Source: Promethearchaeota archaeon (GTDB lineage Archaea > Asgardarchaeota > Lokiarchaeia > Sigyniarchaeales > Promethearchaeaceae). Taken from it: a DNA stretch of 5,622 bases. The notes beneath the pieces are model-generated. The model was given only the letters and a program-made list of their open reading frames with translations. It ran no database searches and was not told the DNA's origin. Below are positions 1 to 5,622 of the stretch, piece by piece. Location of the stretch: NCBI GenBank assembly GCA_014729055.1, contig WJKO01000382.1, positions 1 through 5,622 on the forward strand, in the 5' to 3' direction. The position numbers and the translations under genes are program-made. Every line of letters starts with the position of its first letter. Position 1 is the first letter of the stretch.

Positions 1-1064
1 GTTAAGGGTATTAACATTAGAAGTTGAATTATTAAGACAACCGTCATAATTGCATATTGTCTGTCGAGTTCTACACCGGTCTGCTCAAAAATCGATTTTA
101 AAAAGTTCGTTATACCAATCGCGAGAACAAATATAGAAATAACAGTCCGACGTCCCCAGAAATCAAATATTAGACCAATTAAGAATGATACCAAAGAAAG
201 TGTTATCATTATAGCTAATAAAAGAATGAAGAAGTGTTTTTGAAAGATTTCTTGAGTCGATAAATTAATGACGGAAGTGACGGGAACAATTAAACCGATA
301 ATAATTCCAAAAGCGCCAAGAAGCAGTATATTTATCAGATAAGACCGATTAAACAGAAGCTGTAGTCGAAAATTCTTTACGAATCTTTTGAAAACTTTTT
401 TTATGGTTGATTTTTCGTTTCTTTCCTCGATTTCTTTTTCAGATAATAATATCTCATTTTTCTCTTGGTTTCGATTTTTAAAGAGAAAGAAAGCACTAAA
501 AATGGGTACCAAGCTTGGCACAATAAGTAACCTATCATTATATGCCATAGCAACTAATGGAATGATAGTTATAGCACCCATAATGAACAATAGAGCTAGA
601 ATTCTCCCTCTTTCCAGCATACTGGTATATTGTATAGTCAATACAAATAAAAAAATAGTAATTGCCCCTACGATTAACGAGTTAAGAGAAATGATTATAG
701 CTTGTAATGACTCGAATTGGGGATTTTGTGCAATTAACAATTCAAGAACTGTTGAAACCCCGCTAAAAAACAATATAATGATTAGAGCAGGAAACCTGCG
801 TTCTAACATGTCGATAAGTAAAGTAGCTATGATAATACCAATCGAGAAACCAAAAAGAACCAAAGACATACCAAAGATTTCATAAGTATTAATTATAGTA
901 TTGCCAAGTTTCACATTTAAAGATAAAACAGAACCAATGGAAATAAACAAGCAGTATAATATTGCAAAATGCAACCTATCAATTTCTATATCCTTTAAAA
1001 CATCCTTTCGAGTCTTTTCTGCTCTCTTGTGAATTTCTTCGACCATTTGTTTTGTATCAGACAT
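1..1064 (-). CDS. Major facilitator superfamily (MFS) transporter, C-terminal part cut by window edge
   Basis: I translated this frame by hand. It is open from the ATG at 1064 to the left edge: 354 codons, no stop, C-terminus missing. The first 30 residues are charged and probably cytoplasmic. Hydrophobic segments then follow at about 31-50, 64-85, 92-112, 121-145, 154-174 and 178-195. A charged central loop (about 196-240) separates them from a second half with segments at about 242-266, 278-300, 307-324 and 338-354. This is the 6+6 layout of MFS carriers. Residues 297-306 (G-L-I-F-D-F-W-G-R-R) match MFS motif A, and residues 80-91 (ATLLIDMLERRF) are a weaker copy in the first half. E151-R-G-R154 at the start of TM5 recalls the family's RG signature. 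The family moves small solutes across the cytoplasmic membrane by uniport, symport or antiport. I see nothing that identifies the substrate. The gene starts 7 nt after the HEAT/coiled-coil gene, so the two are probably co-transcribed. Confidence 0.85.
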   Translation of the reverse strand, partial: MSDTKQMVEEIHKRAEKTRKDVLKDIEIDRLHFAILYCLFISIGSVLSLNVKLGNTIINTYEIFGMSLVLFGFSIGIIIATLLIDMLERRFPALIIILFFSGVSTVLELLIAQNPQFESLQAIIISLNSLIVGAITIFLFVLTIQYTSMLERGRILALLFIMGAITIIPLVAMAYNDRLLIVPSLVPIFSAFFLFKNRNQEKNEILLSEKEIEERNEKSTIKKVFKRFVKNFRLQLLFNRSYLINILLLGAFGIIIGLIVPVTSVINLSTQEIFQKHFFILLLAIMITLSLVSFLIGLIFDFWGRRTVISIFVLAIGITNFLKSIFEQTGVELDRQYAIMTVVLIIQLLMLIPL

Positions 1065-1071
1065 TCTTAAA

Positions 1072-2199
1072 TTACTCCTCTGTTATATCTTCATCTTTAT
1101 TGATTTCTGACGTTGGAGGTTTTAACGAATCATACTCTTCTTCTCCATCCAATTCTTCAATTTTATTAATACGTCTTTCAATGCGTTTTTTTTCTTTTTC
1201 TAAAATCTCTCTTTTTTGTTCCTCAAGATCTTTCATTTCTAATTCTTTTTTGACTAATTCTAATTCTGCTTTCTTCCTATTAATCTCGATCTCTTTTTCT
1301 AATTGCTCAGCTTTTTGTCTTATTTTTTCCTCTTCAATCTCTTTTTCTTTTTCCTCAACAAGTAATGCAGTTTCCTTTAACTTAAGCTCTTTTTCCTTCA
1401 ATTTCTGCTCTTTTTCTAATAGTTCCTTTTCTTTGTTTTGCAATTCTTCATCTTTTACTTTCGTTTCTTTCTTAATATTCACTAATTCTTCGCGTTTTTT
1501 GATTTCATCTTGCTTAATTTTTATTTCTTCTTCAGTAATTTCTTTTTCCTTTTCCTCTAGTATCTTCTGTACAGCTTCTAGTTGTTTTTTATGCACATCA
1601 TCTTCTTCTAAATCCTTTATATCAACTAATTTCTTAAGGACAGTTTCGGCGTTTTCTATAATTGTAGGATCTGTTGTTGATTTTACGAAATCTATCAATT
1701 GCTTTTCAATTTCAAGACGATATTTACGTCCGAGAACTTTCAAGAGGTCGATAGCTTCATTTTGTACAAAATCTTCTTTGTCTGCAAGAAGATTGATTAT
1801 ATCTTCCATGAGTGGTCGTATCTCTTCTGGATCTGCCTTAGCGGCATAAGTAAGCAATCTGAGCATCCCCTCCCGGGCGTTGGCATTTTTATGGCACAAA
1901 TATTCACGGGCAAAGGGCACTAATAGATCTGGATTTTCCTCTGCAAGTGATTTGATTGTAAGAAGAAGTGAGTACCTCATAACGTCATTCTTTATAGTCA
2001 TTAGTTTTAGCAAATTGGGTAAAATCGTTTTTAAAACAACTGGTGAGTTATCATTTATTGCATTGAGGTTATTGATAAAACCTTCAATAAAATCATCTGT
2101 TACTTCTTCATCTGATAAATACATCTGGATTTTATCGATAGCACTATTAACTTTCTCTTCTTCAATTAAATCCAATATTTCTCTTACTTTTTCATCCAT
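1072..2199 (-). CDS. HEAT/ARM-like repeat protein with long coiled coil and acidic tail
   Basis: The protein is 375 aa from the ATG at 2199; an in-frame GTG at 2211 would add MRKR. I prefer the ATG because GTGAG sits 7-8 nt before it, but this is not decisive. Residue numbers here count from the GTG. Residues 5-195 are paired amphipathic helices with HEAT/ARM character, such as LPNLLKLM, VMRYSLLLTIKSLA, REGMLRLLTYAA and NEAIDLLKVLG. This resembles the adaptin/coatomer type of alpha-solenoid, which binds other proteins. Residues about 205-355 are an almost uninterrupted Lys/Glu-rich heptad stretch, a clear coiled coil. Residues 356-379 form an acidic, probably disordered tail. There is no signal peptide or membrane segment, so it is probably cytoplasmic. 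A scaffold or tether role is inference. It sits between an uncharacterised gene (16-nt gap) and the MFS gene (7-nt gap). SMC-like or other coiled-coil families are less likely because no Walker motifs are present. Confidence 0.85.
   Translation of the reverse strand: MDEKVREILDLIEEEKVNSAIDKIQMYLSDEEVTDDFIEGFINNLNAINDNSPVVLKTILPNLLKLMTIKNDVMRYSLLLTIKSLAEENPDLLVPFAREYLCHKNANAREGMLRLLTYAAKADPEEIRPLMEDIINLLADKEDFVQNEAIDLLKVLGRKYRLEIEKQLIDFVKSTTDPTIIENAETVLKKLVDIKDLEEDDVHKKQLEAVQKILEEKEKEITEEEIKIKQDEIKKREELVNIKKETKVKDEELQNKEKELLEKEQKLKEKELKLKETALLVEEKEKEIEEEKIRQKAEQLEKEIEINRKKAELELVKKELEMKDLEEQKREILEKEKKRIERRINKIEELDGEEEYDSLKPPTSEINKDEDITEE
1075..1080 (-). promoter_or_regulatory. Shine-Dalgarno site of the MFS gene
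   Basis: GAGGAG on the minus strand lies 10 nt before the ATG at 1064. It coincides with the last two Glu codons of the preceding gene, so the ribosome site is embedded in the upstream coding sequence. This fits translation as part of one operon and supports the ATG chosen for the transporter. Confidence 0.6.
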
Positions 2200-2215
2200 T
2201 CTTTTTCTCACATTT

Positions 2216-3198
2216 TTAATATTCTTCTTTTCTTAGGAGATCAATATATTCAACTTCAGAAAGACTACTGAGTGTGTTAAATAAATCATTTAAGTCATCA
2301 TATGTGCAAGTTTCATCTAATTCAACCATTATTTCCAGATCTGCATTTGTATTAAAATTAAATGTTGTTCGAGGAAATTTTGGACCAATCTCATCCGTAA
2401 TTTTACTAAATTTTTGATTTCTTAATTCGTCATCAATCTTAATTAATTTTTCCCCAGAAATGACGATCTTGATTTTTGAAATATTATTTTCCTCATTAAT
2501 CTCTAAATCTAATGAAAATTCCTTGCCTTTAGCATAAATGGGGAGAATTAATCGTAAAATATCGGGAGAAGTAATTCGTTTCTTGTGTGCATTGCATATA
2601 GTATAACCTTTTTTTAGATCAGCTATATATAAAGAATTATCTAACCATATTACAAAGTAATTAACATCAAAATCATAAATAAACGATCCTTCTTTAATCA
2701 TCTTATCTCTTTTTAAAATATTCCTCAACAAGTTCGATATTTTACTTTTACTATTTGATGGAATCGCTGGCAGTCTTGATCTACTGATTAAAGCGTCGGC
2801 TTCCTTAAGTTTTTTATTCTTTAAGAGATCGAATAATTCACTGGAAATCGGTCGGAAAAACAATTCAAAGAAATCTTGATTGTAAATTAACGTATCAATT
2901 GGAGTATAAAGAGTTGTTTTTTTGTCAATATATCTCTTAACATTTGAAACAACTTGTGAATAACAGAATTTTGGTAATTCCTCTAAATCCATTCCTGCTA
3001 GTATCCTCACGTTAATTAAGAATCTACGTCTGCACATTGGAGCTAAAACGTTAACCATCCGATCGTTTGTACATTTTTCGCATAGATCCTCTATGTATTC
3101 CTTGAGATAACTAATTAGAATTTTCTTTTCTTTTTTACCAGTTTCTTCCTCAAAGACACGTTTAAGATTATCTAAATCGAATGGCAGGGTTTTTTCAT
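2216..3198 (-). CDS. Uncharacterised soluble protein with N-terminal cysteines; apparent frameshift just after the start codon
   Basis: I do not recognise this family. The first in-frame ATG is at 3058, giving 280 aa. The same frame stays open upstream for 47 more codons of protein-like sequence (for example PFDLDNLKRVFEEETG), reaching a CTG at 3187 but no ATG. An ATG at 3198, followed by AAAAAA, is one base out of frame. One extra A, or a -1 slip on AAA-AAA, would join it to give MKKTLPFDLD and a 327-aa protein. I therefore take 3198 as the natural start. In that numbering Cys40 and Cys43 (CEKC), Cys56 and Cys79 lie in a helical N-terminal region and could bind metal. The middle (about 180-270) alternates predicted strands, for example YDFDVNYFVIWLDNSLYIADL. 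The C-terminus (about 285-320) has a strand-helix-strand pattern. There are no membrane segments. It is the first gene of an operon with the HEAT/coiled-coil protein (stop at 2216). The product is clearly coded; start and function are uncertain. Confidence 0.7.
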
Positions 3199-3218
3199 CC
3201 TTTTATATTTAATATAGT

Positions 3219-3230
3219 TATATTTATTAT
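3219..3230 (-). promoter_or_regulatory. TATA-like element upstream of the three-gene cluster B
   Basis: The minus strand reads TATAATAAATATA here, about 21-32 nt before the ATG at 3198. That is the distance expected for an archaeal TATA box driving a leaderless or nearly leaderless transcript. No Shine-Dalgarno precedes that ATG (ATATAAAAGG), which agrees with leaderless initiation. A second TATA-like stretch, TTTAATATTTAAATTTG, lies near 3251-3267 and would give a longer leader. The spacer is very AT-rich, so such matches have low specificity. Confidence 0.35.
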
Positions 3231-3323
3231 AGGTTAGAGCTAAAGAATACAAATTTAAATATTAAAATTTATTCTTGAGTAAAATAAGGAATTATAAAAT
3301 TAAATCTTATGTTAACTATAGCC

Positions 3324-3329
3324 AAAAAA
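3324..3329 (-). terminator. Candidate T-run terminator of cluster A
   Basis: Four bases after the TGA of the Roadblock gene, the minus strand has TTTTTT. Archaeal RNA polymerase commonly terminates at short U-runs without needing a hairpin, and no convincing stem precedes this one. The position right after the last gene of the cluster supports it, but a six-base T-run is weak evidence in AT-rich DNA. Confidence 0.35.
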
Positions 3330-3333
3330 TCAA

Positions 3334-3744
3334 TCATTCCCTAAATACTGGACCTACTAATTGATTATACTCTCTCATTTTTTCACGCAAAATAACCTTT
3401 ATCAAACCAGGATTAACATCTGGTTCGCAAAACACACCCATGAATCCATAAGGAGAGCTGGCGGCAAAGATCTTAACCCCCTCAAAACTCCACGAAAATA
3501 TAAACGGAGAGGATTTATCTGTTCTTAAGAAACCTAAAAATTTCTCCAAATTATTGCATATCGAATTCAATAATGGATATACTGGATTTTTGGCTTTTTT
3601 CTCGTTAGGCTTTCGAGCCCAGTGTTTTGAATATCCAGAAATCTCCAATCCTTGATCATCTGTTATTATAATCCGATAAACAGCAGGATCACTTTTTAAA
3701 ACAGCTTCAATAATGTCAGCAATTGCGTTAGTTAGACTTTCCAA
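3334..3744 (-). CDS. Roadblock/LC7 (MglB-like) domain protein
   Basis: This 136-aa single-domain protein begins with helix alpha-1 (about 2-18), then a strand pair (VYRIIITDDQGLEISGYS, 22-39). The central helix (about 54-73) and three more strands follow (FIFSWSFEG, VKIFAASSPY, GFMGVFCEP). It ends in a C-terminal helix (about 110-130). This is the order of the Roadblock/LC7 fold. The DDQGLEISG turn matches the usual 'D-x-x-G-L-x-I-x-S' pattern. Family members dimerise and act as partners or regulators of small Ras-like GTPases, as MglB does for MglA and Ragulator does for Rag. They are abundant in Asgard archaea. A Lys-rich insertion (about 41-53) lies before the central helix. The start is TTG at 3744, supported by AGGTGG six nt upstream; no in-frame ATG fits. 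It follows the antiporter-like gene by 16 nt and ends cluster A. No GTPase gene is present here, so the partner is unknown. Family assignment is by fold pattern and is fairly confident. Confidence 0.7.
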   Translation of the reverse strand: MESLTNAIADIIEAVLKSDPAVYRIIITDDQGLEISGYSKHWARKPNEKKAKNPVYPLLNSICNNLEKFLGFLRTDKSSPFIFSWSFEGVKIFAASSPYGFMGVFCEPDVNPGLIKVILREKMREYNQLVGPVFRE

Positions 3745-3750
3745 AAAAAT

Positions 3751-3756
3751 CCACCT
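3751..3756 (-). promoter_or_regulatory. Shine-Dalgarno site that fixes the TTG start of the Roadblock gene
   Basis: AGGTGG on the minus strand is separated by six bases (ATTTTT) from TTG at 3744. The strong match and ideal spacing decide for the TTG start. The site lies within the 16-nt gap after the stop of the antiporter-like gene. Confidence 0.65.
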
Positions 3757-3760
3757 TGTT

Positions 3761-5284
3761 TTATATAAATATTTGATTTATAATTTGATAAAGATAATCC
3801 AACAATAATGGGTTAAATAAATAATATGCAAAAACTATGAGGGTAGCAATAACAGATGAAATTATCAACGGCAAATAGTATTTCCACTCAAATTCTTCAG
3901 ATTCATCTATCGTGTTACTCTTAGCGCTTTTCAAAAACAAATGTGGAATCAATAATCCCGTAATGACCGCTAAATATATAATAAAAATTAAGACCGCTGT
4001 TATACTGAGCCAACCTGCGATCTGTGTAATTGAATCAGAAATTAGGTTTCCTCCAATTAGTTTCATTAATTTTACTAAAGAATAATACCCTAATAATCCC
4101 GGAGCTAGTAGTAGAATCTGGGTAGAAATAAAGCCTAACCCTAATAAGTTATAATCAGTTAGCAGATTTATGTTATGTAAATTGCTTAAAGTCTTGTCAT
4201 TCGTGAACTTTATTAGAGAAGAGAACCTGAGCAGATTACATAGAATAAATAAGATAAGAAATTCTACCAATACCAAATATACGTTATTATGCACTATTTC
4301 ATTAGGAATTACAAAGAAACCAATTGAAAATATGCATATCAAGGTAGATAGTTGTGCATTATTCTGATATCCTATTATAATTTTTAAGTTTACCGAGTTC
4401 TTTCTTAATTTTCCAAATAATTCTAGAAATGAATAAGCCATACTCACTATTAAACCAAAAAAACCTATAATCATAAGTAAGATACCAATATATATTTCTA
4501 AACCCACAATATTGTTGTCTTTTACGTTAAGACTTGTTGCAGCTCTAAAGAATAAAATTAAATGAATTGGATATTGTATAAGATACAATATTTTTATCAA
4601 TATGAACTTTGAATTCTCAAATAAGTCTTTATGCGCCTTGTTCGTGAATAACCCACCACATGGGACTATAAATATGATGAAAATCAATACCAACATGATT
4701 ATAGTCTGGAGAAAGTCCATTGAGGGATCTTCTTGAGCGATTTCATACAAGTTAACAGAACTAAAATTTGTGTTTACAAATAATATCAAGAGAAATGCCG
4801 ATATCATTGAGCAAACCAATAATAGAGCATATCGCTTCAATACGAAGAAATCCTTGTGGTATTCATCAATAAAGAATAAGCACATAACAGATATATATTG
4901 TAAGATCAAGAATATTAAGATTATTATTAAGTTTGTTGTGAGAGTTAATCCTATGAATGAAGAGATCAACAGAAAATACAAAGAACTATATAGGTTTTTA
5001 TGGTTTGTATTTTTAATATTATCGTTTAATGAAAACGAGAGCAATAGACTAATGAAAAGTATCAATTCTGATAGTATAAAAGTTGATTTATCGATATTAA
5101 ATGAATGACTATGAAATTCAAGAGTTTCTGCATAGTATATTAATACGCTATTTACTATTAAAGCAACTAAATTGCTTAAACTAAATAAATATTGCCTAAA
5201 CTGATCTTTTTTAAACCCTAAGAATATTAGAGATGTAAGGATGATTATTATAAGCGGTAATATACTCAAGATTAATTTTATCAT
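3761..5284 (-). CDS. Divergent complex-I/Mrp antiporter-family membrane subunit (NuoL/M/N-like)
   Basis: The ATG at 5284 gives 507 aa; an in-frame TTG at 5287 precedes it, and numbering below counts from that TTG. The protein has about 14 hydrophobic segments, the usual size and layout of NuoN/NuoM. Recognisable landmarks occur in family order. LKRYALLLVCSMISAFLLI (150-168) resembles the TM6 region 'LKYFLLGALSSALLL', followed by VNLYEIAQ (178-185). After it come the HKDLFEN loop and TM7 (219-247), then NLKIIIGYQNNAQLS (300-314) for 'DLKRLLAYSSISHMG', and LLLAPGLLGYYSLVK (392-406) for 'LAGIPPLAGFxGK'. These proteins carry protons or Na+ in respiratory complex I, Mbh-type hydrogenases and Mrp antiporters. 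The conserved TM5 Glu appears replaced by Gln130, and the TM7 Lys by uncharged residues near 238-240. Proton translocation may therefore be lost or changed. It lies between a small NuoJ-like protein and a Roadblock protein. No hydrophilic complex-I or hydrogenase subunit is visible. Family placement is by pattern only. Confidence 0.65.
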   Translation of the reverse strand: MIKLILSILPLIIIILTSLIFLGFKKDQFRQYLFSLSNLVALIVNSVLIYYAETLEFHSHSFNIDKSTFILSELILFISLLLSFSLNDNIKNTNHKNLYSSLYFLLISSFIGLTLTTNLIIILIFLILQYISVMCLFFIDEYHKDFFVLKRYALLLVCSMISAFLLILFVNTNFSSVNLYEIAQEDPSMDFLQTIIMLVLIFIIFIVPCGGLFTNKAHKDLFENSKFILIKILYLIQYPIHLILFFRAATSLNVKDNNIVGLEIYIGILLMIIGFFGLIVSMAYSFLELFGKLRKNSVNLKIIIGYQNNAQLSTLICIFSIGFFVIPNEIVHNNVYLVLVEFLILFILCNLLRFSSLIKFTNDKTLSNLHNINLLTDYNLLGLGFISTQILLLAPGLLGYYSLVKLMKLIGGNLISDSITQIAGWLSITAVLIFIIYLAVITGLLIPHLFLKSAKSNTIDESEEFEWKYYLPLIISSVIATLIVFAYYLFNPLLLDYLYQIINQIFI

Positions 5285-5289
5285 CAACG

Positions 5290-5296
5290 CCCCCCC
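5290..5296 (-). promoter_or_regulatory. G7 run acting as ribosome-binding site of the antiporter-like gene
   Basis: Seven consecutive G on the minus strand end five bases before the ATG at 5284 (spacer CGTTG), a normal Shine-Dalgarno position. The run is only two bases before the in-frame TTG at 5287, which is too close, so the ATG is the better start. A G7 tract is unusual in such AT-rich DNA and is a site where length could vary. Confidence 0.45.
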
Positions 5297-5299
5297 GTT

Positions 5300-5617
5300 T
5301 CATTTCCCCTTATTTTTATCTTTCTTAGCCCATATTTGCTCGTGTCTGGGTTGGAAAAATTGTTCTTCTTTCTCTATAAATAACCTTGGATAAATTATGG
5401 CAAATGCAGAATATAATGTTAACAATAACACGCATAATAACGCAAATAACTGAATTATAATTATTTCCGTAGTAAATGTTCCAAAGATAATGACACAAAT
5501 TAACGTAAAAATCGCAATTAATGTCCGATTCTTTTTTTCACTAAATTTTATAATAACAAGACCACAAATAATAATTCCAGTTATCAAAAATATCATTTGT
5601 AAATCAGAATCTGACAT
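5300..5617 (-). CDS. Small three-TM membrane protein, possibly NuoJ- or MbhD-like
   Basis: This is a 105-aa protein from the ATG at 5617, five bases from the window edge. The frame is open to the edge, so the true start could lie outside. There are three hydrophobic segments (about 8-24, 32-48 and 52-77), then a charged tail rich in Lys and Glu (81-105). The order short TM, polar NR linker, TM, then Glu51-IIIIQ leading into a long TM resembles the N-terminal half of NuoJ ('GAEFxAxxQ' into TM3). It also resembles the MbhD/DUF4040 region of membrane hydrogenases and Mrp complexes. Both are small membrane subunits that sit beside antiporter-type subunits, and the next gene (15 nt downstream) is such a subunit. 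Its conserved NuoJ 'YAGA' signature is not present, so the assignment rests on topology and context. It could equally be an unrelated small membrane protein. Confidence 0.6.
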   Translation of the reverse strand: MSDSDLQMIFLITGIIICGLVIIKFSEKKNRTLIAIFTLICVIIFGTFTTEIIIIQLFALLCVLLLTLYSAFAIIYPRLFIEKEEQFFQPRHEQIWAKKDKNKGK

Positions 5618-5622
5618 AGAAC

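Larger units (their letters stand above)
3199..3333. other. Intergenic spacer between the two clusters
   Basis: This 135-bp AT-rich stretch is the only sizeable non-coding gap in the window. It contains a T-run just after the Roadblock gene and TATA-like elements before cluster B. I see no RNA gene, strong hairpin or repeat in it. Its size and content fit a boundary between two same-direction transcription units. Confidence 0.6.

Noticed and set aside
388..885. Plus-strand open frame of 165 codons
   Set aside because: It lies opposite the MFS gene, whose minus-strand translation shows clear membrane segments and motif A. The plus frame has no recognisable domain.
962..1849. Plus-strand open frame of 295 codons, Ser/Phe-rich
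   Set aside because: It is the antisense of the Lys/Glu-rich coiled coil. Purine-rich codons on the minus strand leave few stops opposite. The composition is not protein-like and there is no ribosome site.
1880..2236. Plus-strand open frame of 118 codons, and the overlapping one at 1699-1923
   Set aside because: Both are antisense to the HEAT-like region, with Ser/Phe-rich composition and no supporting signals.
3172..3198. Eight-codon leader peptide (MKKPCHSI) as a regulatory upstream ORF
   Set aside because: It is possible, but the continuity of protein-like sequence in the -1 frame makes a displaced start of the main gene a simpler reading. No attenuator-like hairpin was seen.
3250..3262. 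Plus-strand TTTAAATATT as a rightward promoter
   Set aside because: No plus-strand gene lies downstream, and the stretch is nearly self-complementary AT-rich sequence. A minus-strand role or chance is more likely.
4770..5108. Plus-strand open frames opposite the antiporter-like gene (also 4170-4367)
   Set aside because: They are shadows of a well-supported membrane protein on the other strand, and there is no promoter or ribosome site.

Overview
The window is AT-rich and densely packed. All six genes I can support lie on the minus strand and read from right to left. The gene types are a Roadblock/LC7 protein, a HEAT-like protein fused to a long coiled coil, and a divergent complex-I-type membrane subunit. 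Together with Shine-Dalgarno sites of mixed strength, a TATA-like upstream element and T-run termination, they suggest an archaeon. The Roadblock and adaptin-like content makes an Asgard archaeon most likely. That placement is inference from gene content, because no marker gene is present.

Cluster A (5622 to about 3320, read leftwards) starts at or beyond the right edge. It holds a 105-aa protein with three membrane segments that resembles the first half of NuoJ or an MbhD-type subunit. Next comes a roughly 507-aa polytopic protein of the NuoL/M/N-MrpA/D antiporter family. The last gene is a 136-aa Roadblock/LC7 protein with a TTG start and a clear Shine-Dalgarno. Gaps are 12-17 nt, and a T6 run follows the last stop. 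The antiporter homologue appears to have lost the conserved Glu of TM5 and the Lys of TM7, so it may not pump protons in the usual way.

A 135-bp AT-rich spacer (3199-3333) separates the clusters and contains TATA-like elements.

Cluster B (3198 to beyond the left edge) holds three genes. The first is an uncharacterised, probably soluble protein of about 327 aa, whose natural ATG is one base out of frame at an A6 run. The second is a 375-aa protein with N-terminal HEAT-like repeats, a coiled coil of about 150 residues and an acidic tail. The third is a 12-TM-type major facilitator transporter cut by the window edge. Spacing is 7-16 nt, so co-transcription is likely. The combination suggests a membrane transporter with soluble scaffold partners, but no function can be assigned from sequence alone.

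No tRNA, rRNA, CRISPR array, insertion sequence or long repeat was seen.
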